Assembly (NCBI RefSeq): GCF_014284275.1
Contig: NZ_JACOFU010000001.1
Coordinates: 682,001 to 746,000 of the forward strand
Direction: 5' to 3'
Source of the DNA: Affinundibacterium amnicola
GTDB lineage: Bacteria > Pseudomonadota > Gammaproteobacteria > Burkholderiales > Burkholderiaceae_D
DNA: 64,000 nt
Each line of letters begins with the position of its first letter. Positions within the stretch are counted from its first letter, which is position 1. Shown here in pieces: positions 35,111-44,239 of the stretch. The notes under the pieces are model-generated. The model was given only the letters and a program-made list of their open reading frames with translations. It was not told the origin of the DNA and made no database searches. The translations under genes and the position numbers were made by a program.

Positions 35111-38100
35111 ATGGATGTGGGGGCTTGGAATCACTCAACGACGAGGTCTGCAATGAACGATAATCAAATGATACTCAACCGACTCTCCATGGGCGCAATG
35201 GCAATTGATGCTGTCGATGCGGTAGATGATCTTCATCATGCCAATGTTGATCTAGTGAGTGATGATAGCCTGGCAGCACACGCGCGGATTGATATTAAAG
35301 GTATTCGTGCCGCGATAGCACGGGTTGAAGCAGAGGCGGAAGGCCGATCCGAGTCTCCAGTATTAACACCATCCTCTCCCACTAAAGCAAACATTTCACA
35401 ATTGCACATTCCTTCACCTGTCATGCAGGAGGAATCTGAAGAGCATACTTCATTAAAGGAAGAGGCCAAATTTCAAGCCGGATTGCGATTTAAGAATGAG
35501 CAAGCAGCAAAGAAAATGGTGATCGAACAAATTAAGATCGACACACAGCTTAATTTCAAAGCAAAAATAGATGCAGAACAGCTTGCCACCGAAGCCGAAA
35601 ATGCTAAGCAATGGGCCGCCGAGCGCGCTGCCGCATCATATGCAGCCAAGCAAGAGGCGATAGAACGTGCCAGAGTCGATGCACGCATTGCTGAACACGC
35701 ACGTGAGCGTGAACGTCAAGATCGTGAAGCGCGTATCAATGCTGAACGTCTAGCGAAAATTCGCAATGAATCGCAACAAATCAACCGTGAACGTGATCAG
35801 GCCGAAGCCATTGCTTTAGAAGTGTCATTAAGTCGCACGCCGCTAGAAATACGGGCACGTGAAGAAGCGCGTGGACGTGCGGTTTTAGAGCGAGAATATG
35901 AAGCCATTGCGCAGGCACGTGTCGATTCTGAAAAACGTGCGGCGGATGCGATTCAATTACGTTTGCAAGCCGAAGAAGCTTTGTTGGCGGCGGCCAATCG
36001 TCGCGAGCAAGCGGAAAAAATCGCAGCAGAGGCCGCTATCGCAAGAAGCGAGGCCGAAGAAAAAATTCGTTATGCGACCGAATCACGCATCGAAGCAGAA
36101 AAGGAATTGCAATCAAAAGCACTGATGCGTGTAGAAACTGAACAATATGCCGATGCAAACGCACGCGCGCGTTTAGAAGCAGAAGAAAAAGCGAATGAAG
36201 AGGCAAAACGTCGTCGCCAAGCAGAACTAGAAGCAACGCAAATGGCAAAACAGCGTCGTGAAGAAGAGGAACGTGCAGAAAAATATGCAAAAGAAAAGGC
36301 GAGTTTAGAACGCGAAGCAGTCCAATTAGCAAAAGAAAAAGCAGATGCTGAGCAAAAAGCATTAGCAGCGATTGCATTGCAAACAGAGTATTTGAAACGT
36401 GCCAATCAAGCAGCAAACTCCAAAGCGAAGAGTGTAATCGAGTTGGCGAAAGCAGAAAAAATGCGCGCCGAGGCAGAACAACGCGCTGCAAAAGCGATTC
36501 AAGCGAAAGTTTTAGTCGAACAAAAAGTGATCGCCGAAGCGGAAACGATTGCCAAAGTTGAGGAAACGCAAACAGAAGTTTTGAACATGCAACACCAGGC
36601 GCAACAGGCAATTCGGATTGCGCAAGAAACCAAGGTGGTTGCTGAGAAAATTACTCTGGAAAACACCGTAGAAAATGTAAAACTGGGTCAACAACTGGCG
36701 ATGATTGCGATTCAAAAGAATCAAGATTCGCAAGCCTTGTTAGAAACGCAGCAAGCGCGTGTTGATGCAGAAAGCAAAGCTTTAGAATTGATACAAGAAA
36801 AATTGGTCTTGGAGCACCGTCGGGCTGAATCCGCTGAAAAATTATTACTGGCTTCTGCGGAAAAATTGGCTAGCGAAAAAGATGCAGAGACAGCTGCCGC
36901 AGCACGCCTGAAAGCGGAAGAGGATGCAATTGCTTTAGCCGCGCAAAAAGAAGCCTTAGAATTGCAGCAACAAAAAGCTTTGCAGGCGAGTACCGAAGCA
37001 GAGCGCCAAGCGATCGAACAAGCACAAGTACAGGCTGAATTGCAGTGCAAGGCTGCCGCTTTAGCTTTGCTGAAAGCACGTCAAGTTGTAGAAATGACCA
37101 AGGCCGAACAAATACGTCTAGAAGCCGAACGCAACGCCGCAATCGCGAATCAAGAGAAATTAGAAGCGGAGCGCGAAGCTGCAGAACAAGTGTTGGCACG
37201 TGCGAAAGCGGATCGTGAACACGCTCAAATGCTCTTTGCACGTCAAGAGAAAGAGAAAGAATCCAAATTGGCACGTCAGGAATTATTGCAGGCAGAACAG
37301 GTACGTTTGCAAAAAATGACTGAGCACGCTGAGTTGCAAAGACAAACTGCAACAGTGGCAAAGTTTAAAGCAACTGAAGCCATAGAATTAACCAAATTGA
37401 TGCGTCAACGTGGGCAAGAAGAATCCCGCAAACTGGCTTTAATTGAAGAAAAAAAGGCGATAGAACTGCAATTAATCGCTGAATTGAATGCAAAATCAGA
37501 AGCGGAACAAAACGAAATTCGATTGAACCAAGAGCGCTTAGCTTCTGAGCAAAAAATTCGCTTGGCTTTAGAAGAAAAGGCGCAAGCTGAACAACAATTG
37601 ATTATTCAAAATCAAGAAAAAATTCAACTTGAGCAGCAAATTAAGGAAGCAACCGAGTTGCGTGCAAAACGCGCTTGTGAGTTGGCGGAAATTGAGAAAA
37701 CTAAGCTGCATGCGCAAGAAACTGCACTCAAAACCTTGGAAGAAATTAGTGTATTAGAAAAGCAGCAAAAAGAAGCTGCCTTGCAAGAAGCGCAATTGCA
37801 GCTTCAAAGACTTGAACAAGAGCGTGCTGCAACGGCTGATGCTGAAACTAAATTGACGCTGGAAAAACAAAATGCACAATTGGCTGAGGAGCGGGCGCAG
37901 GCAGAACAGAATGCAAAACGTTTGCAAGAAGAAAAGCTAGCGCAAGAGCAGGCGTTGCATGCAAAAGCGCATGCCTACGCAGATTTGCAAGATCAGGCGC
38001 GCCAAGTGCTAATTCAAAAAAAACAGCGCATCGCTGAGTTAGAAAAAACAGCAGAAGCTCGTTTAATTGCAGATCAGACTTTGTTGGCAACGACGAATGA

Positions 38101-40285
38101 CAAGCTAGCGATTGAACAATCAACTTTGCATCATGTAGAAAACCAGCAAAAAGCCGAACAGCTAGCATTAAAAAATGCGCAGATTAACGAAGGCTTGGCA
38201 GCGCTTGCACAGCAAGATGCAGAGAGTGCGCTTGGCAAGGAACTTTTATTGCATGAGGCGCTTGCTGCCAATGCAGAAGCGCAAAATATTTTCGCACGTT
38301 TGATGCAACAGCGCGTAGATGAAGAATTGAAGCTACATCAATTGCATGAAGAACGAATCGCGAAAGAAACCGTGGCATTGAGCTCGCTTGAATATGCACA
38401 AGTTGCAGAAAAAAATGCGATCGATGAGGCAATGCGTCTGCAGGCAACAGAAGAAGAAAAATTAGCGTTGGCAATTCAACGACAAAAACAAGATGAGCAA
38501 GCGCGTATTGAATTGGCGTCTTTAAATGCTGAAGAAGTAAACTATTTGGCACTTGCAGAAAAAGAGAGCGTCGCTCGTCAACAAGCAACCGCATCCTTAG
38601 AAGCAAAGAATCAAAGCTTGGCGACGGCTCTGGCGATTGCCGAAGAGCAGGCGCAAATAGAAGCACAACTAACAGCAGAGATTCAGCAAAAAATTCAAGA
38701 TGAGCAACGCGCTATGACAGCGTTAAATGAACGTTTGCGTTTTGAAACGATGTTGGCGGAGACCGAGCGTCAGCGCGCCGAAGAAGAAGAACTTGCGGCG
38801 CAAATTATTCAAGAGAAATTTGCGACGGAAAACGCTTTGTTGCTGAGTTCACGTGAACATGCTGAAGCGCAAAAAACAGCGCTGAAATTAATTGATTCAC
38901 GTTTGGCGCAAGCGCAAGAATTGAAAGCTTTTGAAGAGCAACGTATCGCAGTCGAATCACAAGAGTTACAACTATTGGCACAAAAAACAGTGGCTGAAAA
39001 ATATCTTGCTGAAGAAACACAGAAACGCATCGACGCTGAACAGGCGTATCTGTTGGAGTGTGAACGTCGGGTGCTGGCAGAGCAAGAGGCGAGAATTGCC
39101 ATGCAAAACCGTTTGGCGGCAGAAAATGAGGCGCGCGTTTTAGCAGAGCAACAAGCACAACTCGACACTGCCGCTGCGCAATTGGCGCAAGAGCATGCAA
39201 ATCAATTACTCAGTTTGCAGCAGTCTCAGATGACGCGTTTGGAGCTCGAAACCACGGTCGCTAATCAGTTAAATGCTCAGTTAGCGGCTGAAGAAGAGCT
39301 GATCAGATTGCATCAATCCAGCTTGCGCGACATCGAATTGAAATTAGAAGCAGAATCAATGATTATCGAGGAATCTAAGCGTCGTGCAGAATTAGAAGCG
39401 CAAGCCTTGTTGCAAGCACAAGAACGTTTGCAAGCAGAAAGCCAGGCAGCGCAAAATGAGCAAGCAAAATTTGAAGCTGAATTGGCCTTGACCATGGCTG
39501 CAAATGAAAAATTAGCGCAAGATTCCTTGCAGACAGATGCAATGCAGGCGAATCGCGAGCAACAAGAAGTTTTGGCGCAGATGGAACAAGATAATGTGGC
39601 AGTAGAAAAACACATTGCTAAATTGTTGGCCGAACAAATTATTGAAGCGCAGACTTTACGTCAAAACCATCTCGAACGTCTGCAGCGTGAACAACAAGCG
39701 CAGGCATTGATGCAAGAACGTTTGCTACAAGAACAGGCAGCTTTGATGGCGGCTAATCAAAAATGCGAAGAAGAACATACTTTGCTACTGAAAAATCAAG
39801 CATTGGAAGCGCAATTAAAGCAAGAAGTTAGTATGCAAAAAGAAAATTCTCTGGTTTTGCAGCAGCAAGTCGAGGCTGAAAAACAAGCGGCAGAAGCGTT
39901 GACGAAACAGTTGTTGGATCGTTTGACCTTAGAGCAAGGACATCATCAGCAATGGTGTGATCGTGCGAAAGAAGTATTACAAGCTTCGCCTATTCCAGTT
40001 GAATTGAATCTGCTGACGCCAGCAAATCCACGTCGCAAATTACGTTCACCTGTGCTGTTTAGCGTTTTGATGAGTATTGGTATGGTCGGCGCAGCAAGTT
40101 GGGGAATGTTACAGGCACAAACAAGTAATGCAGCAAATGTCAGTGCTTCTGCTGAGAAAAAATTACCCGCTGTTTCGCAAGCCAAAGTTAATTTGGTATC
40201 GCCAGCACAAGAATCCTTGCGTATGTCGTATCAAATCGAAACGAATGCGGATAAGGCAACCGCGCCAAAAAATGAAGCGATGTAA
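35111..40285 (+). CDS. Giant coiled-coil protein with one C-terminal membrane span
   Basis: About 1,724 residues, the largest gene here, not assignable to any family I know. The first ~225 residues are mixed: an acidic start, a Ser/Pro stretch (ESPVLTPSSPTKA) and basic helices. From 35792 to 39928 there are 1,379 residues of Ala/Glu/Gln/Lys/Arg/Leu-rich heptads without Pro or Gly-rich breaks. A short domain with two His and one Cys (QGHHQQWCDRAKEVL) follows, then a basic RRKLRS, one membrane helix (40052-40111) and a tail of 57 residues. Topology is probably N-in, C-out. GAGG lies 5 bases before the ATG at 35111. An ATG at 35153 has an equally good GAGG, and the frame is open from 35063. A scaffold or fibre tied to the inner membrane is an inference. 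Confidence 0.9.
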   Translation: MDVGAWNHSTTRSAMNDNQMILNRLSMGAMAIDAVDAVDDLHHANVDLVSDDSLAAHARIDIKGIRAAIARVEAEAEGRSESPVLTPSSPTKANISQLHIPSPVMQEESEEHTSLKEEAKFQAGLRFKNEQAAKKMVIEQIKIDTQLNFKAKIDAEQLATEAENAKQWAAERAAASYAAKQEAIERARVDARIAEHARERERQDREARINAERLAKIRNESQQINRERDQAEAIALEVSLSRTPLEIRAREEARGRAVLEREYEAIAQARVDSEKRAADAIQLRLQAEEALLAAANRREQAEKIAAEAAIARSEAEEKIRYATESRIEAEKELQSKALMRVETEQYADANARARLEAEEKANEEAKRRRQAELEATQMAKQRREEEERAEKYAKEKASLEREAVQLAKEKADAEQKALAAIALQTEYLKRANQAANSKAKSVIELAKAEKMRAEAEQRAAKAIQAKVLVEQKVIAEAETIAKVEETQTEVLNMQHQAQQAIRIAQETKVVAEKITLENTVENVKLGQQLAMIAIQKNQDSQALLETQQARVDAESKALELIQEKLVLEHRRAESAEKLLLASAEKLASEKDAETAAAARLKAEEDAIALAAQKEALELQQQKALQASTEAERQAIEQAQVQAELQCKAAALALLKARQVVEMTKAEQIRLEAERNAAIANQEKLEAEREAAEQVLARAKADREHAQMLFARQEKEKESKLARQELLQAEQVRLQKMTEHAELQRQTATVAKFKATEAIELTKLMRQRGQEESRKLALIEEKKAIELQLIAELNAKSEAEQNEIRLNQERLASEQKIRLALEEKAQAEQQLIIQNQEKIQLEQQIKEATELRAKRACELAEIEKTKLHAQETALKTLEEISVLEKQQKEAALQEAQLQLQRLEQERAATADAETKLTLEKQNAQLAEERAQAEQNAKRLQEEKLAQEQALHAKAHAYADLQDQARQVLIQKKQRIAELEKTAEARLIADQTLLATTNDKLAIEQSTLHHVENQQKAEQLALKNAQINEGLAALAQQDAESALGKELLLHEALAANAEAQNIFARLMQQRVDEELKLHQLHEERIAKETVALSSLEYAQVAEKNAIDEAMRLQATEEEKLALAIQRQKQDEQARIELASLNAEEVNYLALAEKESVARQQATASLEAKNQSLATALAIAEEQAQIEAQLTAEIQQKIQDEQRAMTALNERLRFETMLAETERQRAEEEELAAQIIQEKFATENALLLSSREHAEAQKTALKLIDSRLAQAQELKAFEEQRIAVESQELQLLAQKTVAEKYLAEETQKRIDAEQAYLLECERRVLAEQEARIAMQNRLAAENEARVLAEQQAQLDTAAAQLAQEHANQLLSLQQSQMTRLELETTVANQLNAQLAAEEELIRLHQSSLRDIELKLEAESMIIEESKRRAELEAQALLQAQERLQAESQAAQNEQAKFEAELALTMAANEKLAQDSLQTDAMQANREQQEVLAQMEQDNVAVEKHIAKLLAEQIIEAQTLRQNHLERLQREQQAQALMQERLLQEQAALMAANQKCEEEHTLLLKNQALEAQLKQEVSMQKENSLVLQQQVEAEKQAAEALTKQLLDRLTLEQGHHQQWCDRAKEVLQASPIPVELNLLTPANPRRKLRSPVLFSVLMSIGMVGAASWGMLQAQTSNAANVSASAEKKLPAVSQAKVNLVSPAQESLRMSYQIETNADKATAPKNEAM
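35792..39928 (+). repeat. Unbroken 14-residue (two-heptad) protein repeat, 197 heptads
   Basis: By hand the encoded protein divides into 97 units of 14 residues plus three single heptads, 1,379 residues with no insertion or loss. The unit is roughly [R/K]-[L/V/I]-x-A-E-x-x-A-x-x-x-[A/L]-x-[E/A], as in RLEAEEKANEEAKR, RVDAESKALELIQE, KLEAEREAAEQVLA and RIDAEQAYLLECER. The single heptads are LLLASAE, ISVLEKQ and SLRDIEL. The DNA (42 bp per unit) is not a near-identical tandem repeat, so the pattern is held at protein level. Confidence 0.85.
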
Positions 40286-40346
40286 TTGTTTTACAGGGAA
40301 ACGAGCTCAAATGAAGTCAGCTATCAGTTACTTTTTATGCGCTCGC

Positions 40347-41693
40347 TTAGTGGAACATTAGTAGAATTTCTAAGCCACCTTGTGCATGATTGTGGATATG
40401 CATTTTGCCACCGTGACGTTTGACGATGCGGTTCACAATCGCCAAACCTAAACCAGAACCGTTTGCTTGGCTGCGCGCGATTTCACCACGCGTGAATGGT
40501 CGTAGTAAACGTGGTATTTGAGTATCTTCAATTCCAGTGCCAAAATCTCGGAACTTAACAAGCGTGCCAGAATGGCTGGCACTGGCTTGTCGCCGGCATT
40601 CTATCTGTAGATGCAGCACTTGATCCTCTGGCGAGCGTCCATAGCGCATCGCATTTTGAATCAGGTTGTTAAATAGACGTTGAAATTCAATTTCTATTCC
40701 TGTTACATAGAGTTCTGGTTCGATCTGCAAATCGATACGCACATCACTTGATTTGGCTAAGTCAGTAAATAGTTTGTCAATCAGGCTACTAAGATTAAAG
40801 CTAGTAAACGTTGATTCATGTAAAGGTTTTGCGTAATCTAAAAATTGCTGAATGATGCTATCCATTTGCTGCAAATCACCTTGCATGGCCTCGCGCGTAG
40901 TAGCTTCAAGATTTGCCATCTCTAATTCCAATTGCAGACGAGTGAGCGGCGTTCGTAGATCATGTGAAATGCCAGCGAGGATCACGGTTCTATCTGTTTC
41001 TATACGCGCTAAATCGTCGACCATTTGATTGAAGCTGGTGTTGGTTTCGCGAATTTCTCGTGGTCCAGACTCAGATAGTGCGGGTGGGCGCTTTCCTCTA
41101 GCGAGCTGCCGTGCTGCTGCGCTCAAATTTGATAAAGGTGCGTTGATTCTTTGAGAAATAAATACGGCGGCAATCAAGGCCAATATTAAACTAATGAACG
41201 CCCAGCCAAAGAATTGCAGATTGGTTTCTGTTTGCAGGCGATCAGCCTCTAAGCGGAGCCAAAACTGATCTTCGTCAATCTGAAAGCTCAACCAAAATCC
41301 AACTTCACCATTAACACTTTGTGCGAACTGGGTCTGGCTACCCAGTTTGTCTTGAACTAATTTTCTTACTTCAATTAATAGCGGTGTTTCGTCGGTTTTC
41401 TTTATTTGATCATTCTCTTCTAATAGATAAATTCGTATTCCTTCGTTACTGGCAAGGTCAATGAGTAACTCGCGTCGTTTATCTTCGGCAGAATGAGTCA
41501 ACGCGGCACTGGTGATCGTGACAATAGAGACGATTTGATTCGCTAATTGCTGAGCACGGGGCTTACGTTCGAGTAACTTGATACTGACGAACCATGCCAG
41601 CATGCTGGCTGTGACAAGCACGGCTAATAACAAGAAAGTTCGCCAGAATAGGCTGTTTTGAAACCAACCGAAGCGCTGTAAATATTGTCGCAT
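40347..41693 (-). CDS. envZ: EnvZ-type sensor histidine kinase
   Basis: The membrane sensor kinase of the pair with the ompR-type gene upstream. It has an N-terminal helix (TFLLLAVLVTASMLAWFVSIKLL) and a periplasmic domain of about 120 residues. A second helix (FFGWAFISLILALIAAVFI) leads to a HAMP region (INAPLSNLSAAARQLARGKRPPALSESGPREI). The HisKA box is ILAGISHDLRTPLTRLQLELEM and the ATPase domain has NLIQNAMRYG, FRDFGTGIE and NGSGLGLAIVNRIVKRHGG. I use the ATG at 41693; a GTG at 41729 would add 12 residues. 83 bases separate it from the regulator's stop codon. The signal is unknown; orthology to E. coli envZ is by architecture. Confidence 0.88.
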   Translation of the reverse strand: MRQYLQRFGWFQNSLFWRTFLLLAVLVTASMLAWFVSIKLLERKPRAQQLANQIVSIVTITSAALTHSAEDKRRELLIDLASNEGIRIYLLEENDQIKKTDETPLLIEVRKLVQDKLGSQTQFAQSVNGEVGFWLSFQIDEDQFWLRLEADRLQTETNLQFFGWAFISLILALIAAVFISQRINAPLSNLSAAARQLARGKRPPALSESGPREIRETNTSFNQMVDDLARIETDRTVILAGISHDLRTPLTRLQLELEMANLEATTREAMQGDLQQMDSIIQQFLDYAKPLHESTFTSFNLSSLIDKLFTDLAKSSDVRIDLQIEPELYVTGIEIEFQRLFNNLIQNAMRYGRSPEDQVLHLQIECRRQASASHSGTLVKFRDFGTGIEDTQIPRLLRPFTRGEIARSQANGSGLGLAIVNRIVKRHGGKMHIHNHAQGGLEILLMFH

Positions 41694-41776
41694 TAAATTG
41701 AAAGTGGGTAGGTGATGAATACAGACCACGTCTACGCTAAGTAAGGCGCGTTCGAATTCGATAAACCTCAGTTGTC

Positions 41777-42502
41777 TTAATGACTTTGTCCATCAGGAAT
41801 AAATACATATCCCAATCCCCAAACCGTTTGAATATATTGCGGATTTGTAGGATCAATTTCGATTAATTTTCTTAGGCGAGAAATCTGTACGTCTAAGCTA
41901 CGATCAAAGACTTCATACTCGCGACCACGCGCTAATTCCATCAATTTTTCACGCGATAAAGGTTGACGGGCATGACGGGCAAAGACTTTGAGTACAGAGA
42001 ATTCACCTGTCGTTAAGCTCACGTTCTCACCGTTTTTCTTCAAATTTCTGGTGGATAAATCCAAAACAAATTCACCAAATTGAAAGCATTGACCTTGTTC
42101 CGTCGGTGCACCTGGAACTTCCTCTGGACCACGCCGGCGCAATACGGCATGAATGCGAGCAACTAATTCGCGGGGATTAAAAGGTTTGGGCAAATAATCG
42201 TCCGCCCCCATCTCTAAGCCGATGATGCGATCAACTTCTTCACCTTTTGCGGTAAGCATAATGATCGGTGTATTATCGCCACCACCACGCAGACGACGAC
42301 AAATTGATAAGCCGTCTTCCCCAGGTAACATGAGGTCTAGCACTAATAAATCATAACGTTCTCGCATCCAGAGCTTATTCATTGCTTGCGCATTTTCAGC
42401 AACAACAACTTGAAAACCTTGTTCACCTAAATAACGTCGCAATAAATCTCGTAATCGTAAGTCGTCGTCAACCACCAGAATTTTTGCTTTTGATTCATTC
42501 AT
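41777..42502 (-). CDS. ompR: OmpR-type response regulator
   Basis: A DNA-binding response regulator. The receiver domain has ILVVDDDLRLRDLLRRYL (acidic pocket), LLVLDLMLPGEDGL with the phosphorylated Asp near residue 56, MLTAKGEEVDRIIGLEMGADDYLPKPFNPREL (Thr and Lys), then a winged-helix output domain (SLTTGEFSVLKVFARHARQPLSREKLMELARGREYEVFDRSLDVQISRLRKLIEIDP). It is very like OmpR of beta- and gammaproteobacteria. ATG at 42502 is preferred over GTG at 42514. Three phased TTACA boxes lie about 80-100 bp upstream and could bind this protein itself. Confidence 0.92.
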   Translation of the reverse strand: MNESKAKILVVDDDLRLRDLLRRYLGEQGFQVVVAENAQAMNKLWMRERYDLLVLDLMLPGEDGLSICRRLRGGGDNTPIIMLTAKGEEVDRIIGLEMGADDYLPKPFNPRELVARIHAVLRRRGPEEVPGAPTEQGQCFQFGEFVLDLSTRNLKKNGENVSLTTGEFSVLKVFARHARQPLSREKLMELARGREYEVFDRSLDVQISRLRKLIEIDPTNPQYIQTVWGLGYVFIPDGQSH

Positions 42503-42582
42503 AACCGCGCTCACTTATTTGCACATGAAAAAAGCTTATCTTACTGCCAAACAATCAAATGCCATATAAACTTTTGAGAAGA

Positions 42583-42606
42583 TTACAAACTGTTACAGCG
42601 CTTACA
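42583..42606. promoter_or_regulatory. Three phased TTACA direct repeats before ompR
   Basis: TTACA at 42583, 42593 and 42602, spaced 10 and 9 bp, so all on one face of the helix. OmpR-family regulators bind such direct repeats. The site lies between ompR (minus) and the secreted-protein gene (plus), so either or both could be controlled. Confidence 0.5.
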
Positions 42607-42746
42607 GAAACAAGTCTATCTATCTTTTGGACTCAGCTTTAGACTTAAACTGTCGATGAAATTGCTTGGATGCGGTTTTGTTTGCTTATAAAATGCTGCT
42701 GATAGGCTTTTGTGATTGTAGGTTTTTGATTAACTGAAAGTGTGCT

Positions 42747-43145
42747 GTGTTTCCTGGGAAATGCCCATTATTTTGCTTGCTGATAGGCGCTGTGTTTTTT
42801 GTGAGCAGTGATGCATGTGCGTCACCTCCACAAACACAGGACGCCCAAGCGATGCAAAAAATCGAGAAGCGGCGCCAGCAATTTCGTGAGCTGCAAGAAC
42901 TGCGATTTAATCAGCGTCTTGAACGCATACAAGACGCTCAATCAGGCGCAGTGCGTGACAGAGGGGCGTTACCACCCATACGTGAAAGCTCGTCAGGTGC
43001 AATCGATCGTGATGAGCGATCTGCGGAGCGACCTATCATCAAGTTGAATCGTTTAAGCCCCGAAGAACGTCTTGCGCTTCGAAGGCAAATCCGCGAAGCT
43101 AGACAAGACATTTATTTGCGCCGACTTCAGAAACAAAAGAACTGA
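42747..43145 (+). CDS. Small secreted Arg/Gln-rich protein, unknown
   Basis: A 132-residue frame from a GTG, MFPGKCPLFCLLIGAVFFVSSDACASPP, with a signal peptide cut near ACA-SPP. The rest is highly basic and helical (KIEKRRQQFRELQELRFNQRLERIQDAQ, and LSPEERLALRRQIREARQDIYLRRLQKQK). The SPEERxxLRRQIREA stretch recalls small periplasmic proteins of the DUF3106 or CpxP-like kind, but I cannot place it. It lies opposite ompR across 230 bp. The start codon is uncertain. Confidence 0.6.
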   Translation: MFPGKCPLFCLLIGAVFFVSSDACASPPQTQDAQAMQKIEKRRQQFRELQELRFNQRLERIQDAQSGAVRDRGALPPIRESSSGAIDRDERSAERPIIKLNRLSPEERLALRRQIREARQDIYLRRLQKQKN

Positions 43146-43220
43146 CTTCTATTGCATCAATTGTCGGCCGATTTAAGCCGAAAAATATTTTGATTAATAC
43201 AATGTCTGCACGCCCTAATG

Positions 43221-43670
43221 TTAGCGGCGATGTTGTTTCATGATTTTTTGCTGCTCGCGTTGCCAATCACGTTCTTTTTCAGTTTCGCGTTTATCATGTT
43301 GCTTCTTACCTTTGGCCAAACCTATTTGGCATTTCACTCGTCCGTTTAAATAGTGCATATTTAATGGCACCATCGTGTAACCAGAACGTTCTACTTTTCC
43401 GATGAGTTTCTTAATTTCTTCCGCGTGAAGTAGTAATTTTCTGGTACGTACTGAATCTGGGTGTATGTGAGTAGATGCCGTCGGCAGCGCGCCAATATGC
43501 GCACCAAAGAGATAAATTTCACCGTTTTTGATAATCACATAGGCTTCTTTTAACTGTACGCGACCAGCCCGGATGGCTTTGACTTCCCAGCCTTGCAGTA
43601 CGATACCTGCTTCATATTGCTCTTCAATGAAAAAATCGTGGAATGCTTTTTTATTATCTGCGATGCTCAT
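43221..43670 (-). CDS. smpB: SsrA-binding protein SmpB
   Basis: Binds tmRNA and brings it to stalled ribosomes. The 149 residues are full length: [40 protein letters not shown], then [10 protein letters not shown], and the basic C-terminal tail [28 protein letters not shown]. No tmRNA gene is in the window. It diverges from ratA across 134 bp, the standard order in beta- and gammaproteobacteria. Confidence 0.97.
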   Translation of the reverse strand: MSIADNKKAFHDFFIEEQYEAGIVLQGWEVKAIRAGRVQLKEAYVIIKNGEIYLFGAHIGALPTASTHIHPDSVRTRKLLLHAEEIKKLIGKVERSGYTMVPLNMHYLNGRVKCQIGLAKGKKQHDKRETEKERDWQREQQKIMKQHRR

Positions 43671-43804
43671 ACTACTCTCTTGCTAATTCTGATTATTATG
43701 TAAGTTCTTCAACGCTAAATAGGAATGAATTTGCGCATATTCAACGAGAAGAGCGATGTTTCAGTTAAAATTCGGCCTGTGATCATACCAAATGACTTGA
43801 GATA

Positions 43805-44239
43805 ATGGCAGTCGTCAAAAAAAACGTTCTTGTATCCTTTAGTGCCGAACAAATGTTCGCACTCGTCGACAAAGTAGAAGACTATCCTTTATTCTTGCCG
43901 TGGTGTGGCGGCGTTCATGTTGCTGAGCGAACTGATACACACTTAAAGGCAACATTATCTATCAATTATCATGGAATCAAACAAAGTTTCACTACCCAAA
44001 ATATAAATTGTCCACCACACACAATGGAAATGCACTTGGTGGATGGTCCTTTTAAACAGTTGCATGGGTATTGGACATTTACGGCATTACGCAGCGATGC
44101 CTGTAAAATCGAGTTTGATTTGCGTTATGAATTTTCCAGTAAATTACTAGAGCATTTAATTGGTCCAGTGTTTAGTAAGATCACTAATAGCTTCGTCGAT
44201 GCATTTTGTGAACGAGCCGAGGTCGTCTATGGAAAATAA
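43805..44239 (+). CDS. ratA: RatA/COQ10-type START-domain protein
   Basis: A 144-residue polyketide-cyclase-like protein (VKKNVLVSFSAEQMFALVDKVEDYPLFLPWCGGVHV). The family includes yeast Coq10, a ubiquinone-binding protein needed for respiration, and E. coli RatA, reported to block 70S ribosome assembly. The sequence cannot choose between the two roles. The C-terminal LEHLIGPVFSKITNSFVDAFCERAEVVYG is typical. It overlaps rnfH by 11 bp. Confidence 0.92.
   Translation: MAVVKKNVLVSFSAEQMFALVDKVEDYPLFLPWCGGVHVAERTDTHLKATLSINYHGIKQSFTTQNINCPPHTMEMHLVDGPFKQLHGYWTFTALRSDACKIEFDLRYEFSSKLLEHLIGPVFSKITNSFVDAFCERAEVVYGK

Noticed and set aside
36036-39615. Many long antisense frames inside the giant coiled-coil gene (for example 36036-36611 and 38184-38666 on the minus strand)
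   Set aside because: They arise from the biased Ala/Glu/Gln/Leu codons of the repeat on the other strand. Their products are low-complexity and have no ribosome sites or family motifs.
35792-39928. 42-bp periodicity read as a DNA tandem repeat or CRISPR-like array
   Set aside because: The units differ strongly in base sequence, there are no identical direct repeats with spacers, and the period is explained by a 14-residue protein unit.
35111-42514. The giant coiled-coil gene and the OmpR/EnvZ pair as one system
   Set aside because: They are convergent, with separate promoters, and only share a border. Nothing in the sequence ties them together functionally.
43146-43804. A tmRNA gene near smpB
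   Set aside because: tmRNA often lies close to smpB, but the flanking gaps are short and lack the tRNA-Ala-like ends, so none is present here.
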